A DNA stretch of 13,466 nucleotides, from assembly GCA_017619255.1 (NCBI GenBank), contig JAFZSS010000088.1, positions 1-13,466 of the forward strand, read 5' to 3'. A model generated the notes under the pieces. That model did no database searches. It saw only the letters and a program-made list of their open reading frames with translations, and had not been told where the DNA came from. The translations under genes and the position numbers were made by a program. Of the stretch, positions 1 to 6,173 are shown piece by piece (position 1 is the stretch's first letter; the number at the start of each line of letters is the position of its first letter). The stretch is from Muribaculaceae bacterium. GTDB lineage: Bacteria; Bacteroidota; Bacteroidia; Bacteroidales; Muribaculaceae.

Positions 1-141
1 GATGGATGAGTCTCAATGAGACCGAATGACTCGTCGATACCGCTGATATTCAAACAATTAAACTATCGCCGAATTCTTACTGCGACTCACCTTGTATCAC
101 CAAGGCTCAATCTCGGTTGCCATTTTGACAACCAGTGAAAT

Positions 142-1140
142 CTAATTCTGGGTGCCGCCCAGGATGATGGCGATGATGGCGTTGATGTCGGCGATGTTGA
201 TTTCGCCATCGCCGTTCACGTCGGCAGCAGTAGTGTCACCATTTCCACCCAGAATCATGTTGATGACGGCATTCACATCAGCAATATTGACCTCAAGGTC
301 ACCATTCACGTCACCTGGCAGGTAAGTATTCTTGTCGGTGAAATAGCCCGGGTTGTTGGGGCCGCCGTCGATATGGGCATATTCAGAGTCGACGTGGCTG
401 GCATCATAGGTCGTGCCCTGGCCGCCCACCAGGCTGGTGCAGTAAGAGAACATACCAGAAGAGTCGATCACTGAAGCCGTGGTCCAGCCACTGCCCACAT
501 AAATGACCCGCAGACTAAAGCAGTTATTGAACATGTGTTCCATATTGGTCACCTGGGACGTGTTAAAGCTGCTCAAGTCAACACTCGTCAGACTCCTGCA
601 GTACGAGAACATGTATTCCATATTGGTCACCTGGGACGTGTCAAAGCTGCTCAAGTCAAGGCTCGTCAAGCTATCGCAGTCTTGAAACATGCCGTCCATA
701 CGGGTCACCTTTGAGGTGTTGAAACTGCTCAAGTCAAGGCTTGTCAAGCTATTGCAGCCGCTGAACATCCATACCATATTGGTCACCTCGCTAGTGTTCA
801 GGTAACTCAAGCCCGTGATGGACACGAGATTTGTCATACCAAGAAACCATCCGTAGGTACTCGACGGGTGGACTGCAGCGAACGACGGGTCAAAGACCAC
901 ATATTTCACATAGCTGCTGAACCCGCTTGTTACCCAGCCGGGAAAGTATTCTCCCGCATTCAGTTCAAAGGTAGCGCCCAATCGGGAACTGCGATCGTTG
1001 TCGTAGTAGAACGTCAATGTCGCGTAGTTGGACGTGTAGTCGTAGTCGGCACAGGCATAGGCCTCTTGAGCACTGGCGCCCTGTGCGCACATCATGGCCG
1101 TCACCAGAACTGCTAATATGAAAAGTAGTTTCTTGCTCAT
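142..1140 (-). CDS. BspA-like leucine-rich repeat surface protein with C-terminal dockerin
   Basis: A 332-residue protein. Residues 1-24 form a signal peptide (MSKK, hydrophobic core, cleavage likely after GASA), so it is exported. Residues about 104-235 are BspA-type (DUF285) leucine-rich repeats with a 26-residue period built on SLTSLDLSSFNTS, VTNM and MF..C. Four units are clear and a divergent one follows. A linker ending IDGGPNNPGYFT, typical of these proteins, leads to two dockerin-type calcium-binding repeats at about 277-300 and 307-330 (DVNGD and DVNGDGE, each followed by IADxN and ending ILGG). The repeats suggest protein or surface binding; the dockerin pair suggests docking to a cohesin-like partner or a calcium-stabilised tail. 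The true ligand cannot be read from sequence. The gene stands alone and faces away from the tRNA upstream. The start is the only ATG that gives a proper signal peptide. Confidence 0.93.
   Translation of the reverse strand: MSKKLLFILAVLVTAMMCAQGASAQEAYACADYDYTSNYATLTFYYDNDRSSRLGATFELNAGEYFPGWVTSGFSSYVKYVVFDPSFAAVHPSSTYGWFLGMTNLVSITGLSYLNTSEVTNMVWMFSGCNSLTSLDLSSFNTSKVTRMDGMFQDCDSLTSLDLSSFDTSQVTNMEYMFSYCRSLTSVDLSSFNTSQVTNMEHMFNNCFSLRVIYVGSGWTTASVIDSSGMFSYCTSLVGGQGTTYDASHVDSEYAHIDGGPNNPGYFTDKNTYLPGDVNGDLEVNIADVNAVINMILGGNGDTTAADVNGDGEINIADINAIIAIILGGTQN
529..840 (-). repeat. 78-bp tandem coding repeats
   Basis: Four tandem units of 78 bp inside the BspA-like gene begin near 529, 607, 685 and 763. 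Each encodes one 26-residue leucine-rich repeat. The units at 529-606 and 607-684 share long identical stretches such as CCATATTGGTCACCTGGGAC, so they are recent duplicates or are kept alike by recombination. Confidence 0.85.
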
Positions 1141-1187
1141 ATTTATCAGGATTCATTGGTTAAGTATAGTATTGTAGGCGCTTTGGT

Positions 1188-1217
1188 GTATCTTGTGAGA
1201 TACTGGTGACAAAGGTA
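1188..1217 (-). promoter_or_regulatory. Probable promoter of the BspA-like gene with a 5'-end hairpin
   Basis: Read on the minus strand, TACCTTTG at 1217-1210 is a perfect Bacteroides -7 box. No convincing -33 TTTG lies at the usual distance. Transcription would begin near 1203, giving a leader of about 60 nt. The predicted RNA starts almost at once with a perfect 6-bp inverted repeat (GTATCT at 1188-1193 and AGATAC at 1198-1203, loop of 4), which could protect the 5' end of the mRNA. Confidence 0.5.
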
Positions 1218-1326
1218 ATCAACTATTTTCAAATCTCATCATCGGTCCGGACATTTTTATCTCCCGCAGTCGCCTTATATCTGGCGAAACCGCACGGCGA
1301 CGAACCAATTATCGAGTTAAATATAC

Positions 1327-1359
1327 AAAAAAACGGCCGGCTGCGCGGGCAGTCGGTCG
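1327..1359 (-). terminator. Intrinsic terminator downstream of tRNA-Phe
   Basis: Arms at 1334-1344 and 1349-1359 surround a 4-base loop. On the minus strand the hairpin is followed by seven T (complement of A at 1327-1333), as expected for a terminator of the tRNA transcript. In the minus-strand RNA two of the eleven pairs are A-C mismatches. In the plus-strand RNA they become G-U wobbles and the stem is complete, so the element may act in both directions. Confidence 0.6.
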
Positions 1360-1362
1360 CTT

Positions 1363-1487
1363 GGTTTTTGAGGTGGTACCTCCGGGGATCGAACCAGGGA
1401 CACGCGGATTTTCAGTCCACTGCTCTACCACTGAGCTAAGGTACCTTTTCAAAAGCGACTGCAAAGATACGGCGGGTTTTTGAGGTG
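1363..1487. repeat. 13-bp direct repeat flanking the tRNA gene
   Basis: GGTTTTTGAGGTG occurs at 1363-1375 and again, identical, at 1475-1487, one copy on each side of tRNA-Phe. The first copy includes the last two bases of the tRNA gene. The second lies in the spacer of the tRNA promoter. A shorter version, TTTTTGAGG, occurs once more at 1495-1503. Likely a trace of a tandem tRNA duplication or of an old insertion at the tRNA 3' end. Confidence 0.75.
1374..1445 (-). tRNA. tRNA-Phe (anticodon GAA)
   Basis: The minus strand folds into a full cloverleaf of 72 nt without the CCA end. The acceptor stem is GGTACCT with AGGTACC, the D arm is GCTC with GAGC, and the anticodon stem is GTGGA with TCCGC around the loop CTGAAAA, giving anticodon GAA (phenylalanine). 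The T arm is CCTGG and CCCGG around TTCGATC and carries one internal T-C mismatch. The discriminator is A and the following bases are CCT, so CCA is not encoded and must be added by a nucleotidyltransferase. It has its own promoter just upstream and a hairpin terminator just downstream. Confidence 0.93.
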
Positions 1488-1493
1488 ACCAAA
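1462..1493 (-). promoter_or_regulatory. Promoter of tRNA-Phe
   Basis: On the minus strand TTTG (1493-1490), a 20-base spacer and TATCTTTG (1469-1462) match the Bacteroides primary sigma consensus exactly. Transcription would start near 1455, about 10 nt before the mature tRNA 5' end at 1445. Confidence 0.8.
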
Positions 1494-1540
1494 TTTTTTG
1501 AGGAAAATTTTTAATTTTTCTTTTTTTCGATGAAAAGCAT

Positions 1541-1548
1541 TACTTTTG
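1541..1548 (+). promoter_or_regulatory. Probable -7 box for the polyprenyl-phosphate operon
   Basis: TACTTTTG at 1541-1548 fits TAnnTTTG and lies 30 bases before the ATG at 1578. No good -33 TTTG is seen; the region upstream is T-rich. The box lies inside the longest possible reading frame of the gene, which argues that translation starts at 1578 and not at the in-frame ATG at 1530. Confidence 0.45.
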
Positions 1549-1577
1549 TGATACTATTACTATTAAATCGCCAGGAT

Positions 1578-2447
1578 ATGTTGCCACCCATCATCAAATT
1601 GCTGCGTCCCAAGCAATGGAGCAAGAACGTGTTTGTGTTCCTGCCATTGTTCTTCGACAAAAAGTTCACCGACCTCGGTCTGCTTGGCCTCACCGTGTTG
1701 TGTTTCGTCATTTTCTCGCTGGCGGCGAGCGCGGTATATTGCCTGAACGACATCCTGGACCGCAAGGCCGACGCCCTGCACCCCGAGAAGTGCAAGCGCC
1801 CAATCGCGTCGGGAGCGGTGAGTGTTGGTGCCGGCTGGGTGGCCTGTGCGACCTGCGCGCTACTTGCCGTGGGCCTCACGCTGTGGAAGATTCCCGAACT
1901 CACGTGGCTGCTGCTGGGCTACCTGGTGCTGAACATCGCTTATAGTCTGGTGCTCAAGCACATCAGCCTGGTGGATATGCTGGTGGTGGCCTCCTTCTAT
2001 GTGATGCGCGTGCTCGCCGGTGCCATTACCGGCGACATCGTGCCGTCGCAGTGGATTGTGGTGATGACCTTCCTGCTGGCCTTGTTCCTGGTGCTGGGCA
2101 AGCGCCGTGATGATGTGATGCTTCAGGCCGAGACGGGCACCACCGTGAGGCGCGGCGTCGCCAACTACAACCTGCAGTTCGTCAACATGACGCTCACGCT
2201 GGTGGCTACCGTGACAATTGTCGCCTATATGATGTACACCATGAGTGACGAGGTGACAGCAAGGTTGAACAATCACTATGTCTATTGCACGGCGGTGTTC
2301 GTGCTGGCGGGCTTGCTACGCTACCTGCAAATCTCCATCGTGGAGAACCGCAGCGGCAGCCCCACCCGAGTGTTGTTCCGTGACCGCTTCATCCAGCTGT
2401 GTGTGCTGGGGTGGATCATCGCATTCCTTCTCATTATATATTTTTAA
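1578..2447 (+). CDS. UbiA-family decaprenyl-phosphate phosphoribosyltransferase-like protein
   Basis: A 289-residue integral membrane prenyltransferase of the UbiA superfamily. It most resembles the branch that joins PRPP to a polyprenyl phosphate to give polyprenyl-phosphoryl-5-phosphoribose. Visible features are the N-terminal LLRPKQWSKNVFVFLPL (8-24) typical of that branch, the Mg/diphosphate-binding motif NDILDRKAD (57-65) followed by KRPIASG, the second conserved region YSLVLK to D133 and RVLAG (122-148), and a GKRRDD basic-acidic turn near 174-179. Eight or nine hydrophobic helices can be traced. I chose ATG 1578 because it gives the family's usual length and N-terminus and because a promoter box lies just upstream. 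The TAA stop overlaps the next start (TAATG), so the two proteins are probably made together. A quinone or heme prenyltransferase is possible but less likely. Confidence 0.85.
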   Translation: MLPPIIKLLRPKQWSKNVFVFLPLFFDKKFTDLGLLGLTVLCFVIFSLAASAVYCLNDILDRKADALHPEKCKRPIASGAVSVGAGWVACATCALLAVGLTLWKIPELTWLLLGYLVLNIAYSLVLKHISLVDMLVVASFYVMRVLAGAITGDIVPSQWIVVMTFLLALFLVLGKRRDDVMLQAETGTTVRRGVANYNLQFVNMTLTLVATVTIVAYMMYTMSDEVTARLNNHYVYCTAVFVLAGLLRYLQISIVENRSGSPTRVLFRDRFIQLCVLGWIIAFLLIIYF

Positions 2448-4762
2448 TGATGAAACGCACGGTAGCATTTGACTTTGACGGCACCTACACGAGACATGAC
2501 TCCCTGCCGTTGATGCTGAAGCATGCCTTCGGCTGGGAGCGCTACTTGTTGGGCATGGTCATCTGTCTGCCGTGGATTATCCTCTTCAAATTAGGAATTC
2601 TCAAAGGAGGCGAAGCAAAGCAGCGGCTGCTCAGCCATTTCTTCAAGGGCATGCCCTACAGCCGCTTCAAGCAGTTATGCGAGAGCTTCCCTGAAGCCCA
2701 CCCCAACCTGGTACGCCATCGGGCCAAGGTGGCCATGGACGAGGCACTGGAGGCCGGCGACCAGGTGCTCGTGGTATCTGCCAGTGTCCGCGAGTGGGTT
2801 GAGCCATTTTTCCAAGGCCAGAATGTGAAAGTGCTGGCCACCGAGCTGGAGGTCGATGACAATGGTCTGCTTACGGGCCATTACGCCAAGCCCAACTGCA
2901 ACGGGACTGAGAAATGGAGACGCATCGTACAGGAGGTGCCTGATGTGGAGCAGCGCGAGCTGGTGGCTTATGGCGACAGTGGAGGCGACACCGTGATGTT
3001 GAGCCATGCCGACAAAGCCTACATGCGCGACTTTGACACCCCGATCGACATGTCGCGTCCTGACGCTATCAGGCGCGGAAGACGGTTTTTTTGGATTGTC
3101 CTTGCCCTGCTGGTGCTTTACCAGCTGCTGGGCGTGTTCTTCGGCATGGACATCGCCGACGCGGGTTTCTACCTCACCTTCTATGACAACATCTTCACCG
3201 CCCCCAGCAGTGTGGAGTATAACTTCATGTATTACCTGAGCGGCGTGATCGGCGGCACTTTCCAGTCGTTGTTCCCGTCGTTGGGCATGGCGGGCATGCG
3301 CCTGCTGGGCGTGGCCTTCAACACCTTGTGCGCCATCATCCTGTACTACGCCCTGCGCCGTCACCTCGACGAGCGCGCCATCGCACTGGGTTGCGCTCTT
3401 GTCATCGTCTCGTTCATCGCCCCGCCTTACACCTTCTGCTACGACCTGTGCACCATCGTCTTTTATGTGCTAGCCATCACTCTGCTGTGGCGGGGCCTCA
3501 TGACTAACAAGACTTGGGTAGTTGCCGTGGCTGGTGCCGTGGCTGGATTGAACATCCTGGTGCGCATCCCCAATGTGTTGGGTCTCTCGATGGCTTTGCT
3601 CCCTCTCATCCGCTACTTTGCCGTGAGACGGTATATGCAAATCTACTGGATGCGCCCCCTCTTCCGGACATTACTTTTCCTGGGCTCTGCAGGATTGGCC
3701 TTGTGCTTTGTGCTGGTGCTTATGCCCGCCTCACACACTACCTGCCTGCTGAATGTCCTGCGCGACCTGCGCGATATCGCTGCCGACAATACCGGCACGG
3801 CCTCCCACTCCACGGGCCACATGATCATGGTGCAACTCCGTTTCTATGCCACCGAAGCGTGGGTAGCCGTCAAACTGGCCGTTCCCGTCGCCCTCTACTG
3901 GTGGGCACATGTCAAGGCCCGTCCGCTGTGGCTCTCTTGGGTGCTCAAGGTAGCCGCACTAGCTGCATTCATCTGGCTCATCATGCGGATGCACCCCTTG
4001 CAGCCCTTGTGGGTCATGTGTCTGGCTGGCGGCATTATGGTCATCATCGAACGGTGGAAAGGACGCTCGGGGCTCGTCTGGATGGCGGTGCTGGGCATCG
4101 GCATGATGCTGGTGATGCCCCTGGGCAGCGACGGCGCCTACAACAACGGCACCATCATCGCGTGGGGCATCGCTCCCGTGGCGGCATTGTGGTGGATGCG
4201 CCGAACCAGATTGGCGTTCCCGTTGGCATTCATCGCCGTGTGTGCAGTGCGCATGGTTACCGGTGGCGCCTATTTTGACGGCGGTCCGCTGTGGGAAAAG
4301 CATTACACTGTCGATATCGATAGAGCGGCACACATTTTTACCACTCGTGAGCGCGCCGATGTGATCAACACCATGCTGAAAGGCATTGAGCCTTATGTAA
4401 AACCCGGTGATCAACTCATGGCCTATGGCAGCGCGCCGCTCATCAACTACCTGACCCACACCCGCCCCGCATTGGGATGCTCGTGGGTCGAGCAACTGAG
4501 CGTCGCCATGCTGGAGAAAAAGCTGACTTATGTACCCAAGACAGGACTGCCGATGGTGCTGCAGCAGAAGTTCAACAGCCTTGGGCCGTACTGGAGCGAG
4601 CCCACCGAGAATTTCAACACCGACTACGGCCTCCAGAACACTTACCGCGACAACCGCAAACTGGAGGTCCTGAACCGTTTCCTCGACCGCTACGGGTACC
4701 AGGTCGTCTATGAGGACAGCCACTTCATCTTATACAAACCCGCGTCAGGGTATCAAATCTGA
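2447..4762 (+). CDS. HAD-IB phosphatase fused to a GT-C type membrane glycosyltransferase
   Basis: A 771-residue two-part protein. Residues 1-205 are a HAD-IB phosphatase with all four motifs: DFDGT (9-13, nucleophile D9 and D11), S111 in VSASVREW, K156 in EKWRR, and GDSGGD (176-181). Its cap contains a hydrophobic stretch (about 36-51) that could touch the membrane. From about 213 the protein has some ten to twelve membrane segments. The first outer loop carries DIADAGFYL (235-243), the acidic motif position of lipid-donor GT-C enzymes. The tail after about 630 is soluble (VKPGD, GSAPLINYL), like the periplasmic domain of GT-C proteins. Inferred role: remove a phosphate from a lipid-linked sugar phosphate in the cytoplasm and transfer the sugar outside. 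Start 2447 overlaps the previous stop. Acceptor and sugar are unknown; the parts assignment is firm, the pathway is not. Confidence 0.85.
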   Translation: MMKRTVAFDFDGTYTRHDSLPLMLKHAFGWERYLLGMVICLPWIILFKLGILKGGEAKQRLLSHFFKGMPYSRFKQLCESFPEAHPNLVRHRAKVAMDEALEAGDQVLVVSASVREWVEPFFQGQNVKVLATELEVDDNGLLTGHYAKPNCNGTEKWRRIVQEVPDVEQRELVAYGDSGGDTVMLSHADKAYMRDFDTPIDMSRPDAIRRGRRFFWIVLALLVLYQLLGVFFGMDIADAGFYLTFYDNIFTAPSSVEYNFMYYLSGVIGGTFQSLFPSLGMAGMRLLGVAFNTLCAIILYYALRRHLDERAIALGCALVIVSFIAPPYTFCYDLCTIVFYVLAITLLWRGLMTNKTWVVAVAGAVAGLNILVRIPNVLGLSMALLPLIRYFAVRRYMQIYWMRPLFRTLLFLGSAGLALCFVLVLMPASHTTCLLNVLRDLRDIAADNTGTASHSTGHMIMVQLRFYATEAWVAVKLAVPVALYWWAHVKARPLWLSWVLKVAALAAFIWLIMRMHPLQPLWVMCLAGGIMVIIERWKGRSGLVWMAVLGIGMMLVMPLGSDGAYNNGTIIAWGIAPVAALWWMRRTRLAFPLAFIAVCAVRMVTGGAYFDGGPLWEKHYTVDIDRAAHIFTTRERADVINTMLKGIEPYVKPGDQLMAYGSAPLINYLTHTRPALGCSWVEQLSVAMLEKKLTYVPKTGLPMVLQQKFNSLGPYWSEPTENFNTDYGLQNTYRDNRKLEVLNRFLDRYGYQVVYEDSHFILYKPASGYQI

Positions 4763-4787
4763 AACACCCTCGGCGGACAAGCGACAC

Positions 4788-6077
4788 ATGGAAGGACTCC
4801 TGCAATACATCTGGCAACACAAGCTGTGGCTCAGCGAGGACATGGTGACCAACGACGGTCTCAAGGTGCGTGTCATCGACCCGGGCCTGCTGAACACCGA
4901 TGCGGGGCCCGACTTTTTCAATGCCAAAATCGAGATTGACGGCCGCCTGTGGGTGGGCAATGTCGAGATACATGTGCGTGCCAGCGACTGGAAGCGACAC
5001 CATCACGATGAAGACCCGGCCTATGACAGCGTCATTTTGCATGTCGTTGAGAAAGACGATGCTCCCGTTACACGCATCAACGGCGAACGCATCCCGCAGG
5101 TAGAGTTGCGTGTGTCGCCACGCTTCAACGAGTGCTATGACCGCTTGGTCAACGCACAGGTTGAGCTGCCATGTGCGGCACGGCTCAAGGAGGTGCCTTC
5201 ACTCACAATCACTGAATGGATCGAGGCATTGGCCTTTGAGCGGCTGCATGGCAAGGTGGACCGCGTGAGCGAATTATACGAACGCTACCACGGCAGTTGG
5301 GAAGACATCTGTTATGTCATGCTCGCACGCACGCTGGGTTTCGGCATCAACAACGACGCCTTTGAACGGCTGGCTCGCATCACGCCACTGCGCCTGCTGC
5401 ACAAGCACAGCGACTCGCTACTGCAGGTGGAGGCCTTGCTGTTCGGCCAATCCGGACTATTGAACGGAGCGCACAGCGATGACACCTATTACCAGCAGTT
5501 GACACGGGAATATGCCTTCCTTGCCAACAAGTTCTCGCTGCGCCCCATCGATGGCCAGGCCTGGCGCCTGTTCCGTAGCCGTCCACAGAATTTTCCTTAC
5601 CGTCGCATCGCCCTGCTGGCACAGTTCATTCATGATGGCTTCAACCTGATGAACGACATTCTTCACGCCAGCGACACCAAGGCCCTTCGACAGCTTTTTG
5701 ACATCGAGTTGAGCGGCTACTGGACCACACACTTCTCCTTCGGCAAGCCGTCCCCTAGTGCTGGGCGAGCCTTGTCAAACAGCAGCATCGACATCGTCCT
5801 CATCAACACCGTTGCCCCACTCTTCTATGCTTACGGCGAGCTGACCGACGACAGCCAGATGACCGACCGCGCCATCGCTTTGCTCGAGGATATCCGCCCC
5901 GAGCAGAACAGTATCGTCACCATGTTCTGCAATGCAGGCATCAAGTGTGACGATGCTCTCACCAGCCAAGCCCTTATCCAGCTGCGCCGCAACTACTGCG
6001 AAGCGCGCAAGTGCATCTACTGCCGTCTAGGCCACCGCCTGCTTGCCACCGATGCCCGCCGACTCCCCACCGACTAA
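4788..6077 (+). CDS. DUF2851 family protein
   Basis: A 429-residue soluble protein with no signal peptide or membrane helix. It matches DUF2851, a family of unknown function common in Bacteroidetes. The conserved N-terminal block reads IWQHKLW (8-14), NTDAGPDFFNAKIEI (36-50), GNVEIH (57-62), DW, then H70-H72 and YDSVILHVV (79-87). The end carries CIYCRLGHRLLA (409-420), a cysteine-arginine-histidine signature of the family. The order D, then VEIH in a beta-hairpin setting, recalls PD-(D/E)XK nuclease cores, but I cannot confirm that. ATG 4788 was chosen over an upstream ATG (4710) because 4710 overlaps the previous gene by 53 bases and adds residues foreign to the family. It follows the glycosyltransferase by 25 bases and ends the operon. 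Confidence 0.85.
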   Translation: MEGLLQYIWQHKLWLSEDMVTNDGLKVRVIDPGLLNTDAGPDFFNAKIEIDGRLWVGNVEIHVRASDWKRHHHDEDPAYDSVILHVVEKDDAPVTRINGERIPQVELRVSPRFNECYDRLVNAQVELPCAARLKEVPSLTITEWIEALAFERLHGKVDRVSELYERYHGSWEDICYVMLARTLGFGINNDAFERLARITPLRLLHKHSDSLLQVEALLFGQSGLLNGAHSDDTYYQQLTREYAFLANKFSLRPIDGQAWRLFRSRPQNFPYRRIALLAQFIHDGFNLMNDILHASDTKALRQLFDIELSGYWTTHFSFGKPSPSAGRALSNSSIDIVLINTVAPLFYAYGELTDDSQMTDRAIALLEDIRPEQNSIVTMFCNAGIKCDDALTSQALIQLRRNYCEARKCIYCRLGHRLLATDARRLPTD

Positions 6078-6098
6078 GAATCCACAACCACAACAATG

Positions 6099-6126
6099 AA
6101 AAAAAACCGCCAGTCACTGGCGGTTT
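6099..6126 (-). terminator. Intrinsic terminator of the glycosyltransferase-PBP operon
   Basis: A perfect 10-bp stem (AAACCGCCAG at 6104-6113 and CTGGCGGTTT at 6117-6126) with a 3-base loop. On the minus strand the stem runs into eight T, a strong terminator 48 bases past the PBP stop codon. On the plus strand it follows the DUF2851 stop by 26 bases but has only a short T run, so it may serve both convergent operons, with a stronger effect on the minus strand. Confidence 0.88.
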
Positions 6127-6173
6127 GATTCGTGTAATAATTGGCACCGGCCCAACAGGGGGCGGGATTCCGG

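Noticed and set aside
1..141. Short inverted repeats (GTCTC/GAGAC at 10-22, CCTTG/CAAGG, GGTTG/CAACC at 115-133) as terminator of the BspA-like gene
   Set aside because: Stems are short or mismatched and no T run follows on the minus strand; I see no other feature in this stretch.
529..840. Regular repeats as a CRISPR array
   Set aside because: The 78-bp units are contiguous coding repeats in frame with no unique spacers and no cas genes.
1206..1439. Open frame of 77 residues on the plus strand
   Set aside because: It runs through the terminator and the antisense of tRNA-Phe.
1530..1577. Upstream in-frame start for the UbiA-family gene
   Set aside because: The frame crosses a -7 box at 1541-1548 and adds 16 residues not expected for the family; ATG 1578 gives the usual N-terminus.
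2675..3364. Open frames antisense to or out of frame with the HAD/GT-C gene (also 3514-4278 and 3959-4723)
   Set aside because: Compositions are biased (His, Gln, Arg, Gly), no domain is seen, and the true frame has clear motifs across the whole region.
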